Assembly: GCA_022800525.1 (NCBI GenBank)
Contig: JAAWQM010000003.1
Span: forward strand, 16,072 to 80,071
DNA: 64,000 nt
DNA from: Oscillospiraceae bacterium
GTDB taxonomy: Bacteria; Bacillota; Clostridia; Oscillospirales; Oscillospiraceae
Direction: 5' to 3'
Below the pieces are notes generated by a model, which was given only the letters and a program-made list of their open reading frames with translations, made no database searches and had not been told where the DNA came from. Position 1 is the first letter of the stretch; every line of letters starts with the position of its first letter. Positions 56,030-64,000 of the stretch are shown here, one piece after another. Made by a program: the position numbers and the translations under genes.

Positions 56030-56752
56030 ATGGAGAAAGCAATCATCGGCAAGAAGGTCGGCATGAGCCAGATCTTCGACACCGACGGCAAGGTGATCCC
56101 GGTTACCGTAATTGAAGCCGGTCCCTGCGTCGTGGTGCAGAAGAAGACCGCCGAGAAGGACGGCTACGAGGCCGTGCAGCTGGGCTACGAGGATGTCCCC
56201 GAGCGCAAGCTGACCAAGCCTGAGAAGGGCCATCTGGACAAGGCCGGCGTGTCTCCCAAGAAGCACCTGAAGGAATTCAAGCTGAACAAGGCCGCCGAGA
56301 TGAGCGTGGGCGATGTGGTGAAGGCCGATACCTTCGCTGCCGGAGACCACGTGGATGTCACCGGCACCAGCAAGGGCCACGGCTACGCCGGCGTTGTCAA
56401 GCGTCACGGGGCCCACACCCTGAAGGCCACCCACGGCACCGGCCCCGTCGCCCGCCACGCGGGTTCCATGGGCTCCGGCACCGACCCCAGCCGTATCTTC
56501 AAGGGCAAGATCGGCGCGGGACATATGGGCGTCGATCAGGTCACGGTCATGAACCTGGACGTGGTGAAGGTCGATCCCGAGCTGAACATGATCGTTGTGC
56601 GTGGCGCGGTCCCCGGACCCAAGGGCGGCCTCGTCACCATCCGCTCCACCGCCAAGGTCATCGTGGAGAAGAAGGGCGACGCCGGCACCAGCGCCAACCC
56701 GCAGAAGGCTTCCGCGCGCGTCAACCCGCAGAAGGCCTCCGCGAGACGCTAA
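56030..56752 (+). CDS. rplC: 50S ribosomal protein L3
   Basis: [29 protein letters not shown]; extended C-terminus. Confidence 0.97.
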   Translation: MEKAIIGKKVGMSQIFDTDGKVIPVTVIEAGPCVVVQKKTAEKDGYEAVQLGYEDVPERKLTKPEKGHLDKAGVSPKKHLKEFKLNKAAEMSVGDVVKADTFAAGDHVDVTGTSKGHGYAGVVKRHGAHTLKATHGTGPVARHAGSMGSGTDPSRIFKGKIGAGHMGVDQVTVMNLDVVKVDPELNMIVVRGAVPGPKGGLVTIRSTAKVIVEKKGDAGTSANPQKASARVNPQKASARR

Positions 56753-56773
56753 GGGAAAGGAGAGTGCTGAGAA

Positions 56774-57391
56774 ATGACAAAGGTTTTGAACATGGCCGGC
56801 AATCAGGTCGGCGAGGTGGAGCTGAACGCTGCCATCTTTGGGATCGAACCCAATATGCACGTTGTGCATGAAGTGGTCAAGAACCATCTGGCCAACTGCC
56901 GTCAGGGCACCCAGAGCGCACTCACCCGCGCCGAGGTCTCCGGTGGCGGCAGGAAGCCCTGGCGTCAGAAGGGTACCGGTCACGCCCGCCAGGGCAGTAC
57001 CCGGGCCCCCCAGTGGACCCACGGCGGCATCGTGTTCGCTCCCAAGCCCCGCTCCTACAGCTATGTGCTCAACAAGAAGGTAAAGCGCCTGGCGCTCAAG
57101 AGCGTCCTGTCCGCCAAGGCGGCGGAGGAGAAGATCATCGTGGTGGATTCCATCGCCATGGGCGAGATCAAGACCAAGGCCTTCAAGGGTTTCCTGGACG
57201 CCGTGAACTGCGGCGGCAAGGCCGTCGTCGTCACCCCCGAGGTCAACGAGACCGTGGTCAAGAGCGCGCGCAACATCCCCGGCGTCCTGACCACCACCGC
57301 CCGGATGCTGAACGTTTACGACATCGTCAACGCCAAGTATCTGGTGATCGATCAGGCCGCCCTTGCCACCATCGAGGAGGTGTACGCATAA
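56774..57391 (+). CDS. rplD: 50S ribosomal protein L4
   Basis: [34 protein letters not shown]. Confidence 0.98.
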   Translation: MTKVLNMAGNQVGEVELNAAIFGIEPNMHVVHEVVKNHLANCRQGTQSALTRAEVSGGGRKPWRQKGTGHARQGSTRAPQWTHGGIVFAPKPRSYSYVLNKKVKRLALKSVLSAKAAEEKIIVVDSIAMGEIKTKAFKGFLDAVNCGGKAVVVTPEVNETVVKSARNIPGVLTTTARMLNVYDIVNAKYLVIDQAALATIEEVYA

Positions 57392-57684
57392 TGATCTCTT
57401 ATGATGTCATCGTTCGTCCCGTCATCAGCGAGCGGTCCATGGCCGCCGTCGCCGATAAGAAATATGTGTTCGAGGTCGCTACCGCCGCCGGCAAGATCGA
57501 GATCAAGAAGGCCGTCGAGGAGGCCTTCGGCGTCAAGGTCGCCAAGGTCAACACCATGATCGTCCCCGGCAAGGCCAAGCGCATGGGCGCGGGCCGCCCC
57601 GGCCGCACCAAGGAGTGGAAGAAAGCCATCGTGCAGCTGACCGAGGATTCCAAGACCATCGAGTTGTTCGAGGGTATGGTGTAA
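57391..57684 (+). CDS. rplW: 50S ribosomal protein L23
   Basis: [34 protein letters not shown] overlap with rplD. Confidence 0.97.
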   Translation: MISYDVIVRPVISERSMAAVADKKYVFEVATAAGKIEIKKAVEEAFGVKVAKVNTMIVPGKAKRMGAGRPGRTKEWKKAIVQLTEDSKTIELFEGMV

Positions 57685-57698
57685 GGAGGAAGTGAACC

Positions 57699-58535
57699 AT
57701 GTCTATTAAATCATTCAAGCCGACGACCCCGTCCCGGCGGCACATGACCGTCTCCGGCTTCGACGGCATTGACAAGAAGGCCAAGCCGGAGCCCAGCCTG
57801 ACCGAGGTCCTGAAGAAGAGGGCCGGCCGCAACAGCTATGGCCGCATCACCGTCCGCCACCGGGGCGGCGGCAACAAGCGTAAGTACCGCATCATCGACT
57901 TTAAGCGGGATAAGGTGGATATGCCCGCCACCGTGCTGCGTCTGGAGTACGATCCCAACCGCAGCGCCAACATCGCCCTGGTGGAGTACGAGGACGGCGA
58001 GCGCCGCTATATCCTGGCTCCTGTGGGCCTGGCTGCCGGCGACAAGGTCATTTCCTCCGCCGAGGCCGACATCAAGCCCGGCAACGCGCTGCCTCTGGAG
58101 CGCATCCCTGTGGGTACCGTCATCCACAACATTGAGATGCATCCCGGCAAGGGCGGCCAGCTGGTCCGCTCCGCCGGTACCAGCGCCCAGCTGATGGCCA
58201 AGGAGGGCACTGACGCCCAGATCCGTATGCCCTCCGGCGAGGTGCGCATCATCCGCCTCAACTGCAAGGCTAGCATCGGCCAGGTGGGCAACATCGACCA
58301 TGAGAACATCCAGATCGGCAAGGCCGGCCGCAAGCGCAACATGGGCTGGCGGCCCACTGTCCGCGGCTCCGTCATGAACCCCTGCGACCACCCCCACGGC
58401 GGCGGCGAGGGCAAGAGCCCCGTGGGCCGTCCCGGCCCTGTAACCCCCTGGGGCAAACCCGCTCTGGGTTACAAGACCCGCAAGACCAAGAACCCGACTG
58501 ACAAGTTCATTGTCAAGCGTCGGAACACGAAGTAA
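57699..58535 (+). CDS. rplB: 50S ribosomal protein L2
   Basis: [36 protein letters not shown]. Confidence 0.98.
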   Translation: MSIKSFKPTTPSRRHMTVSGFDGIDKKAKPEPSLTEVLKKRAGRNSYGRITVRHRGGGNKRKYRIIDFKRDKVDMPATVLRLEYDPNRSANIALVEYEDGERRYILAPVGLAAGDKVISSAEADIKPGNALPLERIPVGTVIHNIEMHPGKGGQLVRSAGTSAQLMAKEGTDAQIRMPSGEVRIIRLNCKASIGQVGNIDHENIQIGKAGRKRNMGWRPTVRGSVMNPCDHPHGGGEGKSPVGRPGPVTPWGKPALGYKTRKTKNPTDKFIVKRRNTK

Positions 58536-58550
58536 GGGAGGCAAGGAACT

Positions 58551-58814
58551 ATGAGCAGATCAGTCAAAAAAGGCCCGTATGTTGCCCCGGAGCTTCTCAA
58601 GCGGGTCGAGGCTATGAACAGCTCCGGCAAGAAGACCGTTCTCAAGACCTGGAGCCGCAGCTCCACCATCTACCCCGCGTTCGTGGGCCACACCATCGCG
58701 GTCCATGACGGCCGCAAGCACGTGCCCGTCTACATCCAGGAGGATATGGTGGGACACAAGCTGGGTGAGTTTGCCCCCACCCGCACCTTCCGCGGCCACG
58801 CCAAGGGCAAGTAA
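58551..58814 (+). CDS. rpsS: 30S ribosomal protein S19
   Basis: [34 protein letters not shown]. Confidence 0.98.
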   Translation: MSRSVKKGPYVAPELLKRVEAMNSSGKKTVLKTWSRSSTIYPAFVGHTIAVHDGRKHVPVYIQEDMVGHKLGEFAPTRTFRGHAKGK

Positions 58815-58835
58815 TGAAGGAGGATGCAGATTAAA

Positions 58836-59171
58836 ATGGAAGCAAAGGCATATTTGAAATATCTCCGCATCTCTCCCCGCAAGGTGCAGATCGTTGCCGA
58901 TCTGATCCGCGGCAAGGATGTGAATACCGCCATGGCCATCCTCATGCAGACCCCCAAGGCTGCCTCTGAGCCCCTGATCAAGCTCCTCAAGAGCGCTGTG
59001 GCCAACGCGGAAAACAACAACAGTATGGACGTCGAGAAGCTGTATGTGTCCCAGGTGTTCGCCACCCCCGGCCCCATCCTCAAGAGAGTGATGCCCCGGG
59101 CCCAGGGCCGCGCCTTTCGGATCAACAAGCGGACGAGCCACGTGACCTTGGCGGTCGCGGAGAAAGCGTAA
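58836..59171 (+). CDS. rplV: 50S ribosomal protein L22
   Basis: [26 protein letters not shown]. Confidence 0.97.
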   Translation: MEAKAYLKYLRISPRKVQIVADLIRGKDVNTAMAILMQTPKAASEPLIKLLKSAVANAENNNSMDVEKLYVSQVFATPGPILKRVMPRAQGRAFRINKRTSHVTLAVAEKA

Positions 59172-59188
59172 GGAGGGAGTCAAGTTTT

Positions 59189-59950
59189 ATGGGACAGAAG
59201 GTTAATCCCCACGGTATGCGCGTGGGCGTCATCAAGGACTGGGATTCCCGTTGGTATGCCAGCAGCGAGAAGGTGGGCGATCTGCTTGTGGAGGACAAGA
59301 AGATCCGCGACTACCTGAAGAAGAAGCTCTACAACGCCCAGGTGCCCAAGATTGAGATCGAGCGCTCCAACGGCGGCGTCACCGTATTCCTCCACTGTGC
59401 CCGCCCTGGTATGGTCATCGGCAAGGAGGGCAAGGACATTGAGGCCACCCGCCTGGAGGTCGCCAAGCTCATCGGAAAGAACGTGAAGCTGAACATCGTC
59501 GAGGTCCGCAGCCCCGATATGAACGCCCAGCTGGTGGCGGAGAACATCGCCCAGCAGCTGGAGAAGCGCATCTCCCACCGCCGCGCCATGAAGAACGCCA
59601 TGGGCCGCGCCATGCGGGCCGGCGCCAAGGGCATCAAGTGCTGCTGCTCCGGGCGTCTGGGCGGTCGCGAGATCGCCGGCGTGGAGCACTACCATGAGGG
59701 CACCATCCCCCTGCAGACCATCCGCGCCGATATTGAGTACGGCTTTGCGGAGGCCGCCACCACCTTTGGCCGCATCGGCGTGAAGGTGTGGATCTACAAG
59801 GGCGAGGTCCTCTCCCAGGCCCTGCGCACCGACAATAACCGCGGCGGCTTCAACCGCAGCGGCGACAGCCGTCCCCCCCGCCGTGACGGACAGGGCGCCG
59901 GCTTCAACCGGGGCCCCCGTCCCGAGAAGAAAGAAGGAGGCGCTCAGTAA
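59189..59950 (+). CDS. rpsC: 30S ribosomal protein S3
   Basis: [24 protein letters not shown]. Confidence 0.98.
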   Translation: MGQKVNPHGMRVGVIKDWDSRWYASSEKVGDLLVEDKKIRDYLKKKLYNAQVPKIEIERSNGGVTVFLHCARPGMVIGKEGKDIEATRLEVAKLIGKNVKLNIVEVRSPDMNAQLVAENIAQQLEKRISHRRAMKNAMGRAMRAGAKGIKCCCSGRLGGREIAGVEHYHEGTIPLQTIRADIEYGFAEAATTFGRIGVKVWIYKGEVLSQALRTDNNRGGFNRSGDSRPPRRDGQGAGFNRGPRPEKKEGGAQ

Positions 59951-60384
59951 TGCTTCTGCCTAAGAGAGTCAAGTACCGCAGAGTCCACCGCGGCCGCCTC
60001 ACCGGCAAGGCCATGCGCGGCAATACCATCACCTACGGCGAGTTCGGCCTGGTGGCCACAGAGCCCGCCTGGATCACCTCCAACCAGATTGAAGCCGCCC
60101 GTATCGCCATGACCCGCTATACCAAGCGCGGCGGCCAGGTGTGGATCAAGATCTTCCCCGACAAGCCCGTCACCGAGAAGCCCGCCGAGACCCGTATGGG
60201 CTCCGGTAAGGGATCCCCCGAGTACTGGGTGGCCGTGGTCAAGCCCGGCCGCGTCATGTTCGAGATCGCCGGCGTCTCCGAGGAGATCGCCCGCGAGGCC
60301 CTCCGTCTGGCCAGCCACAAGCTGCCCATCAAGACGAAGATCGTCAAGCGTGAGGACCTGGAAGCGCAGAAAGCAGGTGAATGA
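59950..60384 (+). CDS. rplP: 50S ribosomal protein L16
   Basis: [25 protein letters not shown]. Confidence 0.98.
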   Translation: MLLPKRVKYRRVHRGRLTGKAMRGNTITYGEFGLVATEPAWITSNQIEAARIAMTRYTKRGGQVWIKIFPDKPVTEKPAETRMGSGKGSPEYWVAVVKPGRVMFEIAGVSEEIAREALRLASHKLPIKTKIVKREDLEAQKAGE

Positions 60385-60385
60385 G

Positions 60386-60595
60386 ATGAAGGCAAGTGAG
60401 ATCAAGAAGATCCGTGAGATGAGTGAGGCGGAGCGGGGCGAGAAGCTGGAGAGCCTGAAGAAGGATCTCTTCTTCCTGCGGATGCAGCACGCCACCAACC
60501 AGCTTGACAACCCCCTGAAGATCGCCGAGGTCAAGCGCGACATTGCCCGAGTCAAGACCATTATCCGCGAGCAGCAGACCGCTGCCGCTAAATGA
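60386..60595 (+). CDS. rpmC: 50S ribosomal protein L29
   Basis: [43 protein letters not shown]. Confidence 0.96.
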   Translation: MKASEIKKIREMSEAERGEKLESLKKDLFFLRMQHATNQLDNPLKIAEVKRDIARVKTIIREQQTAAAK

Positions 60596-60615
60596 GAAGA
60601 AGGAGGGGTATCGAG

Positions 60616-60879
60616 ATGAGTGAAGCAAGAACGTCCTCCCGGAAGACTCGGGTCGGCAAGGTCGTATCCGACAAGATGGACAAGACCGTGGTGGTGGCCA
60701 TCGAGGACCGCGTGGCCCACCCCCTGTATAAGAAGATCGTCGGCCGCACCTATAAGCTCAAAGCTCATGACGAGCAGAATGCCTGCGGCGTGGGCGACAA
60801 GGTGAAGGTCATGGAGACCCGCCCCCTGTCCAAGGACAAGCGCTGGCGCGTGGTCGAGATCATTGAGAAAGCGAAGTAA
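60616..60879 (+). CDS. rpsQ: 30S ribosomal protein S17
   Basis: [34 protein letters not shown]. Confidence 0.97.
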   Translation: MSEARTSSRKTRVGKVVSDKMDKTVVVAIEDRVAHPLYKKIVGRTYKLKAHDEQNACGVGDKVKVMETRPLSKDKRWRVVEIIEKAK

Positions 60880-60893
60880 GGAGGCGCCGAAAC

Positions 60894-61262
60894 ATGATTC
60901 AGCAGGAATCCTTTCTGAAGGTCGCCGACAATACCGGCGCCAAGGAGATCAAGTGCATCCGTGTCCTGGGCGGATCCAAGCGCAAGTACGGCAATATCGG
61001 CGATGTCATCGTCGCCTCCGTGCGCAAGTCCACCCCCGGCGGCACGGTGAAGAAGGGCGAGGTGGTCAAGGCCGTCATTGTGCGCTCTGCCAAGGGCGTG
61101 CGCCGGGCCGACGGGACCTACGTCCGCTTTGACGACAACGCCGCCGTCCTCATCAAGGACGACCGGAACCCCAGAGGGACCCGTATCTTTGGGCCCGTGG
61201 CACGCGAGCTGCGCGACAAGGACTACATGAAGATCCTGTCCCTGGCTCCCGAAGTCGTGTAA
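60894..61262 (+). CDS. rplN: 50S ribosomal protein L14
   Basis: [28 protein letters not shown]. Confidence 0.98.
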   Translation: MIQQESFLKVADNTGAKEIKCIRVLGGSKRKYGNIGDVIVASVRKSTPGGTVKKGEVVKAVIVRSAKGVRRADGTYVRFDDNAAVLIKDDRNPRGTRIFGPVARELRDKDYMKILSLAPEVV

Positions 61263-61278
61263 GGAGGAGCGGAGAGAA

Positions 61279-61617
61279 ATGGCTATGAATATCAAGAAGG
61301 GCGACACCGTTGTCGTCCTGTCCGGCAAGGACAAGGGCAAGCAGGGCAAGGTGCAGGGCACCGTCCCCGGCGAGTCCAAGGTGGTGGTGGAGGGCGTAAA
61401 CGTGGTCACCTGCCACACCAAGCCCCGCCGTCAGGGGGAGGAGGGCGGCATCGTCCGCCGGGAGGCCCCCATCCGGGAGTGCAAGGTGCAGCTGGTCTGC
61501 CCCAAGTGCGGCAAGGCCACCCGCGTTGCCCACAAGCGCGTGAAGAAGACCGTCTCCGGCAAGGAGAAGATGATGGGCATCCGCGTCTGCAAGAAGTGCG
61601 GCGCGGAGGAAATTTGA
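61279..61617 (+). CDS. rplX: 50S ribosomal protein L24
   Basis: IKKGDTVVVLSGKDKGKQGKV. Confidence 0.97.
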   Translation: MAMNIKKGDTVVVLSGKDKGKQGKVQGTVPGESKVVVEGVNVVTCHTKPRRQGEEGGIVRREAPIRECKVQLVCPKCGKATRVAHKRVKKTVSGKEKMMGIRVCKKCGAEEI

Positions 61618-61634
61618 GAGAGGAGTAGGGAACT

Positions 61635-62174
61635 ATGCCGGCTTTAAGAACAAAGTACCAAGAGGAAGTCGCTCCTGCTCTGATGAAGAAGTTCGAGTAC
61701 AAGAGCGTCATGCAGATCCCCAAGATCGACAAGGTGGTCGTCAACGTCGGCTGCGGCGAGGCCCGGGACAACGCCAAGGTGCTGGACGCCGTGGTTCGGG
61801 ACCTGACCACCATCACCGGCCAGAAGGCCATCGTCACCATCGCCAAGAAGAGCGTGGCCAACTTCAAGGTCCGCGAGGGGATGCCCGTGGGCGCGAAGGT
61901 CACTTTGCGGGGCAATAAGATGTGGGAGTTCCTGGACCGCCTGTTCAACGTGGCCCTGCCCCGCGTCCGCGACTTCCACGGCATCAACCCCAACTCCTTC
62001 GACGGCCGGGGCAACTACGCCCTGGGCATCAAGGAGCAGCTCATCTTCCCTGAGATCGAGTACGACAAGATCGACAAGATCCGCGGCATGGACATCATCA
62101 TCTGCACCACCGCGAAAACCGACGAAGAGGCCAAGGCCCTGCTTGAGCAGGTGGGCGCCCCCTTCGAGCGCTGA
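61635..62174 (+). CDS. rplE: 50S ribosomal protein L5
   Basis: [40 protein letters not shown]. Confidence 0.98.
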   Translation: MPALRTKYQEEVAPALMKKFEYKSVMQIPKIDKVVVNVGCGEARDNAKVLDAVVRDLTTITGQKAIVTIAKKSVANFKVREGMPVGAKVTLRGNKMWEFLDRLFNVALPRVRDFHGINPNSFDGRGNYALGIKEQLIFPEIEYDKIDKIRGMDIIICTTAKTDEEAKALLEQVGAPFER

Positions 62175-62191
62175 TTTGGGAGGATTAAAAA

Positions 62192-62377
62192 ATGGCGAAA
62201 AAGTCTATGATTCTAAAGCAGCAGGCCGAGCCCAAGTTCTCCACCCGCCGCTACAACCGCTGCAAGATCTGCGGCCGCCCCCACGCCTACCTGCGGGACT
62301 ACGGCGTGTGCCGCATCTGCTTCCGGGAGCTGGCGTACAAGGGGGAGATCCCCGGCGTGCGCAAGGCTTCCTGGTAA
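62192..62377 (+). CDS. rpsN: 30S ribosomal protein S14, zinc-binding type
   Basis: 61 aa; [21 protein letters not shown]. Confidence 0.97.
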   Translation: MAKKSMILKQQAEPKFSTRRYNRCKICGRPHAYLRDYGVCRICFRELAYKGEIPGVRKASW

Positions 62378-62393
62378 GAGGGCCGTTTGTTTG

Positions 62394-62471
62394 TCAACAG
62401 GATGTTGAAAGGTCGCCGTGAATTACCCAATTCGTGGCGATACCTCAACACCTAAACAGCCGGCAGGCTGT
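62394..62471 (+). promoter_or_regulatory. Structured intergenic RNA element between rpsN and rpsH
   Basis: TGTTG(AA)AGGTCGCCGTGAATT-accc-AATTCGTGGCG(AT)ACCTCAACA, alternative TCAACA-gga-TGTTGA, then ACAGCC-ggca-GGCTGT. Confidence 0.6.
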
Positions 62472-62498
62472 AACTTCAAATGAGGAGGAAAACCACCC

Positions 62499-62897
62499 AT
62501 GCACATCACAGATCCCATCGCGGATATGCTCACCCGTATCCGCAACGCCAACAGCGCCAAGCATGAGACCGTCGACGTTCCCGCTTCCAACATGAAGAAG
62601 TCCATCGCCCAGATTCTCCTGGACGAGGGCTATATCAAGAGCTTCCAGCTCATCGACGACGGCACCCAGGGCGTGATCCGCATCACCCTCAAGTACAACG
62701 CGGGCAAGGAGCGGGTCATCACCGGCCTGCGCCGGGTGAGCAAGCCCGGCCTGCGCTGCTACGCCGGCGCGGAGGAGCTCCCCCGCGTCCTGCGGGGCCT
62801 GGGCATCGCTATCATTTCCACTTCCAAGGGCGTCATGACCGACAAGTCCGCTCGCGCGGCCCATGTCGGCGGTGAGGTCCTGGCATTCGTCTGGTAA
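62499..62897 (+). CDS. rpsH: 30S ribosomal protein S8
   Basis: [33 protein letters not shown]. Confidence 0.98.
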   Translation: MHITDPIADMLTRIRNANSAKHETVDVPASNMKKSIAQILLDEGYIKSFQLIDDGTQGVIRITLKYNAGKERVITGLRRVSKPGLRCYAGAEELPRVLRGLGIAIISTSKGVMTDKSARAAHVGGEVLAFVW

Positions 62898-62910
62898 GGA
62901 GGGTATTGAC

Positions 62911-63456
62911 ATGAGTAGAATTGGCAGAATGCCCATTACCGTCCCCGCCGGCGTAGAAGTCACCGTCGCCGAGGGCAACGTAGTGACCGTCAAGGGGCCC
63001 AAGGGCACCCTGACCCAGAAGTTCCACCCCAACATGATGATCGAGCGGGACGGCGAGGTCCTGCACGTCAAGCGCCCCAACGATTCCAAGGAGAACCGCT
63101 CCCTCCACGGCCTCACCCGGACCCTGCTCCACAACATGGTGGTGGGCGTCCACGAGACCTACAAGAAGGAGCTGGAGATCAACGGCGTTGGCTACCGCGC
63201 CGCCAAGGAGGGCAAGAACCTGGTGCTGAACATCGGTTACTCCCACCAGGTCACCGTTCCCGAGGTGGAGGGCATCACCATTGAGGTTCCCGCCCCTAAC
63301 AAGGTTGTCATCATCGGCTGCGACAAGCAGCAGGTGGGCCAGTTCGCCGCCGAGGTCCGCGAGAAGCGTCCCCCGGAGCCCTATAAGGGCAAGGGCATCA
63401 AGTACGTGGACGAGGTCATCCGCCGCAAGGTCGGTAAGACCGGCGCGAAGAAGTAA
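62911..63456 (+). CDS. rplF: 50S ribosomal protein L6
   Basis: [40 protein letters not shown]. Confidence 0.98.
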   Translation: MSRIGRMPITVPAGVEVTVAEGNVVTVKGPKGTLTQKFHPNMMIERDGEVLHVKRPNDSKENRSLHGLTRTLLHNMVVGVHETYKKELEINGVGYRAAKEGKNLVLNIGYSHQVTVPEVEGITIEVPAPNKVVIIGCDKQQVGQFAAEVREKRPPEPYKGKGIKYVDEVIRRKVGKTGAKK

Positions 63457-63470
63457 GGAGGCGAGCTGAA

Positions 63471-63821
63471 ATGATTAAGAGACCCAACACCAACGCCCAG
63501 CGCCTGAAGAGGCACAAGCGCGTGCGCGCGAAGATCTCCGGCACCGCCCAGTGCCCCCGTCTGAACGTGTTCCGCAGCGAGAAGAATATCTACGCCCAGG
63601 TGATTGACGACGTCAGTGGCGTCACCCTGTGCTCCGCTTCCTCCCTGAAGCTGGACCGCGGCAACAACAAGGCCGCTGCCCGTGAGGTCGGCAACGCCGT
63701 GGCCAAGGCGGCTCTCGCCAAGGGCATCGAGACCGTTGTCTTTGACCGGGGCGGCTACCTGTACCACGGCCGCGTGGCCGAGCTGGCCGAAGGCGCCCGC
63801 GAGGGCGGGCTGAAATTCTAA
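63471..63821 (+). CDS. rplR: 50S ribosomal protein L18
   Basis: [34 protein letters not shown]. Confidence 0.97.
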   Translation: MIKRPNTNAQRLKRHKRVRAKISGTAQCPRLNVFRSEKNIYAQVIDDVSGVTLCSASSLKLDRGNNKAAAREVGNAVAKAALAKGIETVVFDRGGYLYHGRVAELAEGAREGGLKF

Positions 63822-63841
63822 GGGAGGAGGAGAACAAAACT

Positions 63842-64000
63842 ATGGCTAGATTTGAAAAGCCCCAGAGCGAGTATATCGAGAAGGTCGTACACCTCAACCG
63901 TGTCAGCAAGACCGTCAAGGGCGGCCGCGTCATGAAGTTCTCCGCCCTGATGGTCGTCGGCGACGGCAAGGGCAAGGTGGGCTTCGGCCTGGGCAAGGCC
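63842..64000 (+). CDS. rpsE: 30S ribosomal protein S5, 3'-truncated by window edge
   Basis: [53 protein letters not shown]. Confidence 0.96.
   Translation, partial: MARFEKPQSEYIEKVVHLNRVSKTVKGGRVMKFSALMVVGDGKGKVGFGLGKA

Overview
GC-rich 64 kb chromosomal window. Gene content suggests Clostridia, Oscillospiraceae-like (inference only). It contains: a 5'-truncated dihydropyrimidinase; an AAA+ (CbxX/SpoVK-like) ATPase divergent from an AI-2E family transporter; YifB/ComM; pyruvate:ferredoxin oxidoreductase; a ferredoxin-domain aldo/keto reductase; lepA; a udp-deoC-cdd nucleoside salvage operon; an orphan N6-DNA methyltransferase coupled to a lipoprotein; uvrC; ptsH; pheST behind a Phe-type T-box and a polysaccharide deacetylase lipoprotein; an AbrB-HTH/ABC module; a co-directional operon-like locus (34.9-43.6 kb) with an Asp/Glu racemase, two lipoproteins, DltA-like ligase, carrier protein, MBOAT, SGNH protein and asparagine synthetase; a bgl PTS operon with a RAT antiterminator; a Bce-like ABC transporter; a GH24+SLH+GH25 lysozyme with an upstream WalR-type box; and the S10-spc ribosomal protein operon running off the 3' end. 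Most interesting candidates: the Dlt-like envelope-modification locus, the T-box-deacetylase-pheST arrangement, a probable unannotated structured ncRNA near 4.33-4.47 kb, the WalR box ahead of the dual lysozyme, and a switch-like hairpin between rpsN and rpsH. All calls come from reading the sequence and the ORF track; no database search was run.
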